A DNA stretch of 34,090 bases from an uncultured Collinsella sp. (GCA_900540935.1 UQHW01000023.1:1-34090); one strand, 5' to 3'. Shown: positions 8,942-16,458, counted from the first letter of the stretch. Notes: a model not told the origin generated them from the sequence alone. A program made the numbers and translations.

Positions 8942-8957
8942 TCTGGCATATGTCAGA
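8942..8957. promoter_or_regulatory. Palindromic operator candidate, distal copy
   Basis: TCTGGCATATGTCAGA is a 16-base near-perfect palindrome (one mismatched pair) sharing the core CATATGTCA with the copy at 8891-8902. The centres are 53 bases apart, close to five helical turns, so two bound dimers would lie on the same face of the DNA. This copy sits just upstream of the minus-strand -35 and upstream of the thyA promoter, so it could serve either gene. Confidence 0.55.
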
Positions 8958-9002
8958 AAGTGAGGGCTTATGTTTGGGCTGTGGGGCCGCGTGCGCCTGG
9001 GC

Positions 9003-9008
9003 TACAAT
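9003..9008 (+). promoter_or_regulatory. Probable -10 box of thyA
   Basis: TACAAT matches the -10 consensus at five of six positions and lies 35 bases before the thyA ATG. No convincing -35 is seen at 16-18 bases, so the promoter may be weak or need an activator. Confidence 0.45.
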
Positions 9009-9042
9009 GAATCTCGCTTGTAGGCGACTGACAGGAGGGTCA

Positions 9043-9891
9043 ATGAGCAAAGCTGATCAGCAGTTTGTAGCCATGTGCCGCGATATTCTGGACCATGGCA
9101 CCACCACCGAGGGTCAAAAGGTCCGACCGGTGTGGGAGGACGGCACCCCTGCCTATACCATTAAAAATTTTGGCGTTACGGCTCGCTACGACCTGCGTGA
9201 GGAGTTCCCCGCGCTCACTCTACGCCGTACGGCGCTTAAGTCTGCCATGGACGAGATCCTGTGGATCTATCAAAAGAAGTCCAATAATGTCCATGACCTC
9301 AACAGTCATATTTGGGATGAGTGGGCCGACGAGACCGGCTCCATCGGCAAGGCCTACGGGTACCAAATTGGCCAGAGGAGCCATTATGCCGAGGGCGATT
9401 TCGACCAGATGGACCGCGTGCTGTACGATCTTAAGCACACACCGTACAGCCGCCGCATCATGACTAGCACGTACGTGTTTAGCGACCTGTCCGAGATGCA
9501 CCTGTATCCGTGCGCTTACGGCGTGACCTATAACGTCACGCAGCGCCCGCAGGACGATAAACCCACACTCAACATGATTCTCAACCAGCGCAGTCAGGAC
9601 ATTTTGGCCGCGAACAACTGGAATGTGTGCCAGTACGCCATCTTGCTGATGATGGTCGCGCGGTCGGTCGATATGATTCCCGGTGAGCTGCTGCATGTGA
9701 TTGCCGATGCCCACATTTACGACCGTCATGTCGATATCGTCCGTGAACTTATCGAGCGTCCGCAGTTTGCGGCGCCCAAGGTAACGCTTAACCCCGACGT
9801 GCACGATTTCTATGCGTTTACGACCGACGACCTGATCGTGGAGGGCTACGAACACGGCCCGCAGGTCAAGAACATTCCCATTGCGGTGTAG
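9043..9891 (+). CDS. thyA: Thymidylate synthase ThyA
   Basis: ThyA methylates dUMP to dTMP using methylene-tetrahydrofolate, producing dihydrofolate. The protein is 282 residues, normal for the family. The catalytic cysteine is Cys157 in LYPCAYGVTYNVT; the usual PCH becomes PCA here, as in some divergent ThyA branches. The dUMP-binding NQRSQDILAANNWN (Arg183, Ser184, Asp186, Asn194) and HIYDRHVD motifs are present. The start is the ATG at 9043, preceded by AGGAGGG; the frame is open far upstream but those codons are antisense to the DUF134 gene. It is followed 9 bases later by folA, which recycles the dihydrofolate, a classic pair. Confidence 0.94.
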   Translation: MSKADQQFVAMCRDILDHGTTTEGQKVRPVWEDGTPAYTIKNFGVTARYDLREEFPALTLRRTALKSAMDEILWIYQKKSNNVHDLNSHIWDEWADETGSIGKAYGYQIGQRSHYAEGDFDQMDRVLYDLKHTPYSRRIMTSTYVFSDLSEMHLYPCAYGVTYNVTQRPQDDKPTLNMILNQRSQDILAANNWNVCQYAILLMMVARSVDMIPGELLHVIADAHIYDRHVDIVRELIERPQFAAPKVTLNPDVHDFYAFTTDDLIVEGYEHGPQVKNIPIAV

Positions 9892-9900
9892 GTGGCGCTC

Positions 9901-10419
9901 ATGACTTGTAAGCTATCTGCCATCGTCGCCGTGTGTGACGACTGGGGCATTGGGTGCGAGGGCGACATGGTGGTGTCCAATCGCGCCGACATGCGCCATT
10001 TTGTGGCGTGCACCAAGGGTTGCCCGGTCATCATGGGGCGCAAGACGCTACTGAGTTTTCCCGGCGGGCGTCCGCTCAAGAACCGCCGCAATATCGTGCT
10101 CACCCGCGACGAGGGCTTTACTGCCGAGGGCGTCGACGTGGTGCATAGCATCGACGAGGTGCTCGCCGCGGTTGCCGATGAGCCCGTTGCGTGGGTGATC
10201 GGCGGCGGCGAGGTGTATCGTCAGTTTTTGCCGTATTGCGCCGAGGCCGAGGTCACGCATAACCACTGCGTCCATCCCGTGGACACGTATTTTCCCAATT
10301 TGGATGCCGATCCTGCGTGGGAAGTTGCGCGTCGCGATGGGGTTGCCACTATTGCCGCGGGCGAGGGTGACGAAGGCCTCGATTATGAGTTCGTGACGTA
10401 TCGTCGCGTTAAGGCGTAA
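9901..10419 (+). CDS. folA: Dihydrofolate reductase
   Basis: The enzyme reduces dihydrofolate to tetrahydrofolate with NADPH and is the trimethoprim target. In 172 residues the family pattern is clear: SAIVAVCDDWGIGCEGDMV at the N-terminus (substrate pocket and Met20-type loop), VIMGRKTLLSFPGGRPLKNR (NADPH-binding) and VIGGGEVYRQFLPYC. The ATG at 9901 is preferred over the in-frame GTG at 9892 because the weak AGGTGG site is spaced for the ATG. It lies directly downstream of thyA and is surely co-transcribed with it. Sequence identity cannot tell drug sensitivity. Confidence 0.93.
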   Translation: MTCKLSAIVAVCDDWGIGCEGDMVVSNRADMRHFVACTKGCPVIMGRKTLLSFPGGRPLKNRRNIVLTRDEGFTAEGVDVVHSIDEVLAAVADEPVAWVIGGGEVYRQFLPYCAEAEVTHNHCVHPVDTYFPNLDADPAWEVARRDGVATIAAGEGDEGLDYEFVTYRRVKA

Positions 10420-10463
10420 ATCGTCTGGCGTGAACGGTATCATCGGGTTGATTGAATGCATGG

Positions 10464-10482
10464 GGCGGCGCTTAGCGTCGCC
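10464..10482 (+). terminator. Weak terminator candidate after folA
   Basis: GGCGGCG (10464-10470) and CGTCGCC (10476-10482) form a 7-bp stem with one G-U pair and a 5-base loop, followed by TCGTTTGG. The T-run is poor, so this is only a candidate. It lies 45 bases after folA and before the methyltransferase gene. Confidence 0.35.
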
Positions 10483-10528
10483 TCGTTTGGTATAGATGTG
10501 CTGTAAAGAAGGGTGCGGGCTGGCTGCT

Positions 10529-11443
10529 ATGACTGATGCCGTTGAGGTGCTGCGAATCGACTCGCTCGAGGATGAGCGGCTTGATGCTTACGTGCGACTG
10601 ACCGAGCGCGAGCTGCGCTGCGTGCTGGAACCGCAAAAGGGCATCTTCATTGCGGAAAGTGCCAAGGTTATTGAGCGCGCGGTGCGTGCCGGATACGAGC
10701 CGGTGAGCTTTCTTTTGGGTGAGCGCTGGCTCGACCAGATGATGCCGCTGTTTGAGCGCCTGGTCGTGCGCGAGGGCGCCGGCCCGGTTCCTGTGTTCGT
10801 GGCCTCCATGGAGCTCATGGAGCAGCTGACGGGCTTTAACGTGACGCGCGGTGCGCTCGCGGCGTTCCGTCGCCCGCGCCAGATTCCGGTTGATGAGTTC
10901 TTGGGCGGCGTCGTCGAGGCGGCGGGGGAGCGCCCGGTGCGCGTGTGCGTGCTCGAGGGCATTGTCGACCACACCAACGTCGGCGCGATTTTCCGCTCGG
11001 CCGCCGCGCTCAATGTCGACGGCATTCTGGTGAGCCCTACGTGCTGTGACCCGCTGTACCGTCGCTCGGCCCGCGTTAGCATGGGCACGGTGTTTCAAGT
11101 GCCGTGGACGCGCATTGGCAGTGAGGCGCGCGTGTGGCCGCATGACGGCCTGGCGGCGCTGCACGATGCCGGTTTTTCCTGTGCCGCCATGGCGTTGACG
11201 GACGATTCGTTGTCGCTGGACGATCCCGTGCTGCAGGGGATTGACCGCCTGGCGATCTTTATGGGCACCGAGGGTGCCGGCCTGGGCGCCAAGACCATTG
11301 CCGGCTGTGACCAGGCCGTGCGCATTCCGATGGCGCACGGGGTTGATTCGCTTAACGTGGCCGCGGCGAGTGCCGTCGCCTTTTGGCAGCTGTGCCCGCA
11401 CGTGAGCAACGAGTATCACTACCAGCCGGGGCTGTATCACTAG
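10529..11443 (+). CDS. SpoU/TrmH-family RNA 2'-O-methyltransferase
   Basis: SPOUT-class enzymes use S-adenosylmethionine and a deep C-terminal knot to methylate ribose 2'-OH groups of tRNA or rRNA. The three family motifs are present in the C-terminal half: motif 1 in DHTNVGAIFRSAAAL, motif 2 in LAIFMGTEGAGLG and motif 3 in RIPMAHGVDSLNVAAASAVA. The N-terminal about 130 residues resemble the substrate-binding L30e-like domain of the rRNA/tRNA subgroup (RlmB/TsnR style), but I cannot name the exact target. The ATG at 10529 (304 residues) is favoured because the family-like sequence begins there; an in-frame ATG at 10496 would add 11 residues. It stands alone between folA and a MATE gene. Confidence 0.88.
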   Translation: MTDAVEVLRIDSLEDERLDAYVRLTERELRCVLEPQKGIFIAESAKVIERAVRAGYEPVSFLLGERWLDQMMPLFERLVVREGAGPVPVFVASMELMEQLTGFNVTRGALAAFRRPRQIPVDEFLGGVVEAAGERPVRVCVLEGIVDHTNVGAIFRSAAALNVDGILVSPTCCDPLYRRSARVSMGTVFQVPWTRIGSEARVWPHDGLAALHDAGFSCAAMALTDDSLSLDDPVLQGIDRLAIFMGTEGAGLGAKTIAGCDQAVRIPMAHGVDSLNVAAASAVAFWQLCPHVSNEYHYQPGLYH

Positions 11444-11568
11444 GCAGATAGTTCGCACCGGGCTCTGACTCGTGGTGTTTCGGTCGACGCCGGTCGGTGC
11501 TAAGCTGCTATTGGTTTTGGTCTTAAATTGCCGTTTTGTTGTTTGACGTATGCTGGTGGGGAGGGCGT

Positions 11569-12918
11569 GTGGCTAAGAAATCTACGGCTATCGATGTAAC
11601 GCAGGGTGTTATTTGGCAGCAGCTGCTTTCGCTGTGCGTTCCCATCTTTTTTAGTTCGTTTTTTCAGCAGGCCTACACGCTTATCGGTACCTATATCGTC
11701 GGTCAGTTTGGCGGCAAGCTCGCGCTGGGTGGCATTCAAGCCACGATGGTGCTCACCGAGCTCTGCATTGGCTTTTGCGTTGGCGTCGGCGCCGGCTGCG
11801 CAGTCATTACCGGTCAGTATTTTGGCCAGCACGATGATGAGCGATTGAGTCGTTCGGTCCATACGGCCATGACGATCGCGCTGGTGGGCGGTATCGTTTT
11901 CTCGATTCTTGGCATAGTGTTCGTTGAGCCCATGCTGGTGCTTATGAACACGCCGCATGAACTATTGGCCGAGGGCGTGGCCTATGCTCGTTGTTATTTT
12001 GCCGCCATGGTTGCGGCGCTGCTGCTCAATATGGGCACCGCGCTGCTGCGCGCCGTGGGCGACACGCGCGGGCCTGCTGTGATCATCGCTTCCGGCTGCC
12101 TTGTTAATGCGGTGCTGGATGTCATCTTCGTTGCCGTGCTTCATATGGAGGCTCTGGGCTGCGGCATCGCGGTGGCGCTGACAATTTGCTCCAACGCCAC
12201 GATGATCGTGATTCGCATGATGCACGCACCGGGTGCGTGGCGGCTTTCACTGTCCAAACTCGGCATTGATCCTGGCATTTGTAAGAGCATGATCTCGTGT
12301 GGTCTGCCGCTTGGCTTTCAGTCTGCTGCGTATTCGATTTCCAACGTTTTGATTCAGGTGTCGGTCAATTCCTTTGGCGCCGATGTCACCACGGCGTGGG
12401 GTCTTTCGGGCCGCTTGGATGGCATTGTCTGGATGGTTACCGAGGCGCTTGGCGTGTCGATCACCACGTTCTCGGCACAGAACTTTGGCGCGCGCAACTA
12501 CGAGCGCATGCGCAAGGGCTACCATACGTCGCTCGTGCTGTCGTTTATGCTCATTGGCGGCCTGTCTGCCGTGCTGCTGGTGTTCTCGGGTCCTCTGTCG
12601 CGTCTGTTTGTCGACGACGCTTCGATTTCGGCGTACACCACGACGATTCTTCATTTCATCGCGCCGTTCTACGCAATCTTCTCGATTATCGAGAACGCGT
12701 CGGGCTCCATTCGTGGTGCCGGCGTGAGCTTGCAGCCCATGCTGCTCACGATTTTTGGCACCGTCGTGCTCAGGGTGATCTGGGTGTTTGCGATTATGCC
12801 GTTCGATCCGTCGCTTGAGCACCTGCTGCTGGTTTACCCCGTAACCTGGCTCATCACAGCTACGATGTTCACCATCTACCACCACAGCGGCAACTGGCTC
12901 GGCCGCGCCACTGCCTAA
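11569..12918 (+). CDS. MATE-family multidrug/sodium antiporter
   Basis: This integral membrane exporter of the MATE family has about 12 hydrophobic segments in two MatE repeats of roughly 220 residues each. The first repeat begins WQQLLSLCVPIFFSSFFQQAY and the second near FQSAAYSISNVLIQVSVNSFG, matching the usual LxxPxxxxxxxxxxYxxxD-type helix 1 and its partner. MATE proteins expel cationic drugs or metabolites using Na+ or H+ gradients; the substrate cannot be read from the sequence. The GTG at 11569 is chosen for its GGGAGGG site; the longer frame from TTG 11536 lacks one. The length of 449 residues is normal. A long perfect hairpin follows the stop. Confidence 0.9.
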   Translation: MAKKSTAIDVTQGVIWQQLLSLCVPIFFSSFFQQAYTLIGTYIVGQFGGKLALGGIQATMVLTELCIGFCVGVGAGCAVITGQYFGQHDDERLSRSVHTAMTIALVGGIVFSILGIVFVEPMLVLMNTPHELLAEGVAYARCYFAAMVAALLLNMGTALLRAVGDTRGPAVIIASGCLVNAVLDVIFVAVLHMEALGCGIAVALTICSNATMIVIRMMHAPGAWRLSLSKLGIDPGICKSMISCGLPLGFQSAAYSISNVLIQVSVNSFGADVTTAWGLSGRLDGIVWMVTEALGVSITTFSAQNFGARNYERMRKGYHTSLVLSFMLIGGLSAVLLVFSGPLSRLFVDDASISAYTTTILHFIAPFYAIFSIIENASGSIRGAGVSLQPMLLTIFGTVVLRVIWVFAIMPFDPSLEHLLLVYPVTWLITATMFTIYHHSGNWLGRATA

Positions 12919-12926
12919 TGACCCGT

Positions 12927-12996
12927 AGGGGACGGAGGAAAACGGATCATTGGCCCGGCGATAAGGCGAAATGATCCGTTTTCCTCCGTCCCCTTT
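12927..12996. terminator. 25-bp perfect inverted repeat, bidirectional terminator-like element
   Basis: The arms at 12927-12951 and 12970-12994 are perfectly complementary over 25 bases (starting AGGGGACGGAGG) with an 18-base loop. It sits between the convergent MATE and cobO genes, leaving 8 bases to the MATE stop and 9 to the cobO stop. Only three T residues follow on the plus strand, so it is longer and less T-tailed than an ordinary terminator. It probably belongs to a dispersed intergenic repeat family with a GGGGAC core. Confidence 0.7.
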
Positions 12997-13003
12997 GGAT
13001 CAA

Positions 13004-13489
13004 TTAGTATTCGATGCCTTGGCGGGCTAGGAGGCCTTCGTCGAAGTAGTGTTTCACGGGGCGCATTTCGGTGACCAGGTCCGCGAGGTCTGCGAGGGGC
13101 AGCAGGCCCCGGCCGGTGAGCACGAGCTCCGTGGTGGCGGGCTTTATCGCGATCAGCGCTTCGACATCTTCGCGCGTCACAAAGCCCCGTCGCATGGCTT
13201 CTCCCAGCTCATCCAAGATCAGCACGTCGACCTGCGAGATCTGTTCGCGTGCAAGTTCCATGATCTGCTCGGCGCAAGCCTCGGGCGTGTCGCGATCGGC
13301 CTGTACAATGCGCAGTCCCAGGCGCGGAGCGGCTTCGTGTTCGGCGCAGTGCAGCTTTTTGGCAAACTGAAGCATGAGCACGTTAAGTCCATAGCCCGTG
13401 GCGCGCAGCGCGAGCCCCAGCGCGGCCGTCGTCTTGCCCTTGCCGTCGCCCGTATAGATTTGAACCTTGCCGACTTCCAGTGATGCCAT
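13004..13489 (-). CDS. cobO: Corrinoid adenosyltransferase CobO/BtuR
   Basis: The enzyme transfers the adenosyl group of ATP to cob(I)alamin or precursors, making the coenzyme form of vitamin B12. The protein has 161 residues, slightly short for the CobA/CobO/BtuR family (about 170-200). It starts with KVQIYTGDGKGKTTAALGLALRA, whose P-loop GDGKGKTT lies at residues 14-21. VDVLILDELGEAMRRG and ELVLTGRG complete the family pattern. No other cobalamin genes are nearby, so it may serve B12 salvage. It is divergent from ftsH and convergent with the MATE gene. Confidence 0.9.
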   Translation of the reverse strand: MASLEVGKVQIYTGDGKGKTTAALGLALRATGYGLNVLMLQFAKKLHCAEHEAAPRLGLRIVQADRDTPEACAEQIMELAREQISQVDVLILDELGEAMRRGFVTREDVEALIAIKPATTELVLTGRGLLPLADLADLVTEMRPVKHYFDEGLLARQGIEY

Positions 13490-13581
13490 CTCTGTCCTTT
13501 CGTGCCCGGCGTCGGTTTATCGCCGTCTGGGTTGGGTATTCTAGATAGCATTATCAACCCCAGTAGATGGAGTTCAAGCAG

Positions 13582-15474
13582 ATGGAGATGGATGACAACA
13601 AACGTAGACGGAATATGATCCTCTACGTGCTCATCGCCTTCGTCGTCTACCTCGTGCTCTCGACCGTTCTGTTCCCCAACATCGGTCACACGCAGCAGAT
13701 TACGAAGACCGATTACTCGACGTTTGTCAAAGCGCTCGATAAGAAGAGCGTCGACAAGGTCGAGTACAACACGGACGATTACTCGATTTATTACACCAAG
13801 AAGGGCGAGGACGAGAATATCGCCTACAAGACAACCGGCGTGCCGAATGATGCGGGTTTTACCGATCGCGTGCTTGAATCCGGTGCGTCCCTGGAGTCGG
13901 TCGTTCCCGATAAAAACTCGGGTCTGATGACCTACTACCTGCTCACGCTCATCCTTCCCATGGCGATCTTCTTCCTCATCGGTTGGTGGCTCAACCGCCG
14001 TATGAAGAAGGCTATGGGCGATGACGGCCCGTCGATGAACTTTGGCGGCGGCGGCTTTGGCGGCGGCGGACTGGGCAAGTCTGGCGCTCGCGTGATTGCC
14101 TCCAAGGATGTGGGCGTGACCTTTAAGGACGTCGCCGGCCAGGAAGAGGCCAAGGAATCCCTCAAGGAGGTCGTCGACTTTCTGGAGAAGCCGCAGCGCT
14201 ACGAGGAAATCGGCGCCAAGCTGCCGCGCGGTGCTCTCCTTGTCGGCCCTCCGGGTACCGGTAAAACCCTGCTCGCCAAGGCCGTTGCCGGCGAGGCAGG
14301 CGTGCCGTTCTTTAGCATTTCGGGTTCTGAGTTCGTTGAGATGTTTGTCGGTCGCGGCGCCGCCAAGGTACGCGACCTGTTTAAGCAGGCCAAGGAAAAG
14401 GCCCCGTGCATCGTGTTTATCGACGAGATCGATACGATCGGCAAAAAGCGTGACGGCGGCGGCTTTAGCGGCAACGACGAGCGCGAACAGACGCTCAACC
14501 AGCTGCTGACCGAGATGGACGGCTTTGATAACCACAAGGGCATCGTCGTCCTCGCTGCCACCAACCGCCCCGACAGCCTCGATCCTGCCCTGCTGCGCCC
14601 CGGTCGTTTTGATCGCCGCATCCCCGTTGAGCTGCCCGATCTGACCGGCCGTAAGAACATCCTCGAGCTGCACGCCAAGAGCGTGAAGACGCAGCCGCCG
14701 ATCGACCTGACCGCGATTGCCCGCGCCACGCCCGGCGCCTCGGGTGCTGACCTCGCTAACATCATCAACGAGGGCGCCCTGCGTGCCGTTCGCGAGGGTC
14801 GCAAGCGCGCGACCCAGGACGACTTTGAGGAGTCGGTGGAGGTCGTTATCGCCGGCCAGCAGCGTAAGTCCACAGTGCTGTCCGACCATGAGAAGCAGGT
14901 TGTGTCCTACCACGAGATCGGCCATGCCATCGTTGCCGCCCGCCAGAAGGGCTCCGCGCCGGTCACCAAGATCACCATCGTGCCACGCACGAGTGGCGCT
15001 CTGGGCTATACCATGCAGGTCGAGGAGGACGAGCGCTTCCTGACCACGCGCCAGGAGGTGCTGGACAAGCTCGCCGTCTACTGTGGTGGACGTGCCGCGG
15101 AGGAGCTCATCTTTGGCGAGATGACGACCGGTGCTGCCAACGATATCGAGCAGGCCACCAAGCTCGCCCGCAACATGGTGACGCGCTTTGGTATGTCCGA
15201 CGAGTTTGGCATGATGGCGCTCGGTACCGTTCAGAATGCGTACCTCAACCAGGATACATCGCTCACCTGCGCCCCCGGCACGGCCGAGCGCGTGGACGCA
15301 ATTGTCGCCAAGTTGATTGATGATGCGCACGACCGCGCCCTGCAGATTCTGAAGGAGAACAAGTTTAAGCTCCACGAGCTGGCTCGTTATCTGTACAAGA
15401 AGGAGACGATCACGGGCGAGGAGTTCATGAATCTCCTCACGCGCGAGAATCCTCTGATGCCAAAGCAGCAGTAA
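13582..15474 (+). CDS. ftsH: ATP-dependent membrane zinc protease FtsH
   Basis: FtsH is a hexameric AAA+ metalloprotease of the inner membrane that degrades damaged membrane proteins and some regulators. Order of parts: TM1 (ILYVLIAFVVYLVLSTVLF), an external domain of about 90 residues, TM2 (YYLLTLILPMAIFFLIGWW), a Gly-rich linker, the AAA domain with GPPGTGKT (about residue 222) and IVFIDEIDTIG, the second region of homology NRPDSLDPALLRPGRFDRR, then the peptidase domain with the zinc motif HEIGH (about 444-448). The ATG at 13582 (630 residues) is favoured by GGAG nine bases upstream; the ATG at 13567 has no site. FtsH and the C-terminal EKETITGEEF-type ending are typical. A strong terminator follows. 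Confidence 0.96.
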   Translation: MEMDDNKRRRNMILYVLIAFVVYLVLSTVLFPNIGHTQQITKTDYSTFVKALDKKSVDKVEYNTDDYSIYYTKKGEDENIAYKTTGVPNDAGFTDRVLESGASLESVVPDKNSGLMTYYLLTLILPMAIFFLIGWWLNRRMKKAMGDDGPSMNFGGGGFGGGGLGKSGARVIASKDVGVTFKDVAGQEEAKESLKEVVDFLEKPQRYEEIGAKLPRGALLVGPPGTGKTLLAKAVAGEAGVPFFSISGSEFVEMFVGRGAAKVRDLFKQAKEKAPCIVFIDEIDTIGKKRDGGGFSGNDEREQTLNQLLTEMDGFDNHKGIVVLAATNRPDSLDPALLRPGRFDRRIPVELPDLTGRKNILELHAKSVKTQPPIDLTAIARATPGASGADLANIINEGALRAVREGRKRATQDDFEESVEVVIAGQQRKSTVLSDHEKQVVSYHEIGHAIVAARQKGSAPVTKITIVPRTSGALGYTMQVEEDERFLTTRQEVLDKLAVYCGGRAAEELIFGEMTTGAANDIEQATKLARNMVTRFGMSDEFGMMALGTVQNAYLNQDTSLTCAPGTAERVDAIVAKLIDDAHDRALQILKENKFKLHELARYLYKKETITGEEFMNLLTRENPLMPKQQ

Positions 15475-15500
15475 CGTTGCGTTCGGGATAGTAAATATCG

Positions 15501-15538
15501 ACGCCCCATTTGAGTGCCTATCTCAAATGGGGCGTTTT
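15501..15538 (+). terminator. Rho-independent terminator after ftsH
   Basis: ACGCCCCATTTGAG (15501-15514) pairs perfectly with CTCAAATGGGGCGT (15522-15535) around a 7-base loop and runs into TTTT. It lies 26 bases after the ftsH stop and just before the DUF523 gene, so DUF523 needs its own promoter or read-through. Confidence 0.9.
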
Positions 15539-15556
15539 GCGTGGGGGGGGGTATGT

Positions 15557-16048
15557 ATGAAGATCGTGGTGAGTGCTTGTTTGATGGGCGAGAACTGCAA
15601 GTATAACGGGCTCGACAACTATCATCGCGCGTTGGTCGAGGCCTGCGAGCGTACAGGGACCGAGGTCCTCTTGGTGTGCCCTGAGGTCTTTGGGGGCCTG
15701 CCCACGCCGCGCAAGCCGTCCGAGATCGTGAACGGCGAGGTTCGTACCTGCGAGGGCGTCTCAGTCGATCGCGAGTTTCGCCTGGGCGCTCAGCGTGCGC
15801 TCGATATGTGCGAGCAGGCGGGCGGGCCGGAAGAGATCGCCGCGTGCATCCTGCAGGACCGTAGTCCCTCGTGTGGCGCAGGCCGCGTCTACGACGGCAC
15901 CTTTAGCGGTACGCTCACAGCGGGCAACGGTGTTTTTGTCGATCTGCTGCTGCGTCACGGGTACCGTGTGATTCCGGCTAGCAAGTTCGATCCCAGCATG
16001 CTGGAACATTGTCCACAGCACTCGAACCCAACACTTCCTCACGGGTGA
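15557..16048 (+). CDS. DUF523 / TudS-like desulfurase, probably altered 3' end
   Basis: DUF523 includes TudS, a [4Fe-4S] enzyme that removes sulfur from thiouracil; other members are uncharacterised. The three conserved cysteines appear as Cys8 (SACLMGENCKYNG), Cys41 (VCPEVFGGLPTPR) and Cys106 (DRSPSCGAGRVYDGTFSG), so a cluster site looks complete. The family core ends near GYRVIPASKFD. The last about 25 residues (from about DPSML) are unlike the family and run over sequence that reads antisense as a serine-recombinase tail. The start is the ATG at 15557, preceded by a run of nine G residues (15543-15551) that must serve as the ribosome-binding site. Function of the protein is likely retained, but the end of the gene looks replaced. 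Confidence 0.82.
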   Translation: MKIVVSACLMGENCKYNGLDNYHRALVEACERTGTEVLLVCPEVFGGLPTPRKPSEIVNGEVRTCEGVSVDREFRLGAQRALDMCEQAGGPEEIAACILQDRSPSCGAGRVYDGTFSGTLTAGNGVFVDLLLRHGYRVIPASKFDPSMLEHCPQHSNPTLPHG

Positions 16049-16128
16049 CCGTATTGGCATCATCCACGAAGTTGATATTGAGTACGACCCGGTCATCAAA
16101 GACGTAGACCGAGTTGACAGGCGCCGTA
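15978..16128 (-). pseudogene. C-terminal remnant of a serine-type recombinase
   Basis: On the minus strand, from about 16128 down, the frame reads PVNSVYVFDDRVVLNINF and then VDDANTVTREEVLGSS before a stop at 15978. The pattern N-x-V-x-V-[FY]-D-D-[RK]-x-x-x-x-x-[NE]-[FY] is typical of the extreme C-terminus of large serine recombinases found on integrative elements. There is no catalytic domain upstream: the frame continues through about 100 bases that I do not recognise into IS-related DNA. It overlaps the 3' end of the DUF523 gene on the other strand. It is a fossil, not a functional gene. Confidence 0.55.
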
Positions 16129-16235
16129 CCCAGGCAGCCCCTCCCCGCAGCCCTCGCGCAGGAACGCGCACACGGCCTTCCCGTCTCTTGCGCCCCTCCC
16201 GGAACTGTCCACATCAGTGTAGCCAATCCAGTTTC
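16129..16235. other. Unrecognised stretch between two mobile-element remnants
   Basis: About 107 bases separate the recombinase tail from the transposase remnant. No frame gives a protein I recognise and there is no hairpin or T-run of note. It is probably rearranged mobile-element debris. Confidence 0.4.
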
Positions 16236-16411
16236 CCGCCCATGGACAGCAGCGCCTCGCTTCCGAACGCCCGGTATACCCACTGCCATTCTCTCACGGT
16301 CTCGCGGGGGACGGACAGGGCCTCGGCCGCCGGCTTGCAGCCGACGCCGGCGTCGAAGAGCTCGACGGCCCGCGTCCTGGACTCCAGGTCGTGCTTCACC
16401 CTGAGGTCTAT
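16214..16411 (-). pseudogene. Truncated IS3-family OrfA (transposase HTH subunit)
   Basis: The minus-strand ATG at about 16417 (MSIDLRVKHDLESRTRAVEL) opens a helix-turn-helix region with FDAGVGCKPAAEALSVPRET and VREWQWVYRAFGSEALLSM, the pattern of IS3/IS150-type OrfA proteins. The frame then departs after SMGGK and stops at 16214, where a full OrfA would go on for another 50-100 residues. No OrfB with a DDE domain exists in the window. It is therefore a left-end remnant of an insertion sequence, cut near 16235. A hairpin at 16426-16458 lies just upstream of its start codon. Confidence 0.65.
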
Positions 16412-16419
16412 ACTCATGG

Positions 16420-16458
16420 AAAAAACCTCCCATTTCCCGATGTCCAAGAAATGGGAGG
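16420..16458 (-). terminator. IS-borne hairpin with T-run, minus strand
   Basis: On the minus strand CCTCCCATTTC (16458-16448 read backwards) pairs with GAAATGGGAGG (16436-16426) around an 11-base loop and is followed by TTTTTT (16425-16420). It has the form of a Rho-independent terminator just upstream of the transposase start, as expected of an IS that blocks outside transcription. It also lies 38 bases after the dehydrogenase stop, so it may now end that transcript. Confidence 0.7.

Noticed and set aside
8728..9042. Upstream extension of thyA by 105 codons
   Set aside because: It is antisense to the DUF134 HTH and crosses the promoter region; the ATG at 9043 has AGGAGGG and matches the family start.
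13219..15375. 718-codon minus-strand frame opposite ftsH and running into cobO
   Set aside because: It is a shadow of ftsH; cobO itself is supported in another frame by its P-loop and family motifs.
16010..16035. Sequence resembling a tRNA T-arm (CTCGAACCCAAC)
   Set aside because: No acceptor stem, anticodon arm or conserved D-loop can be placed around it.
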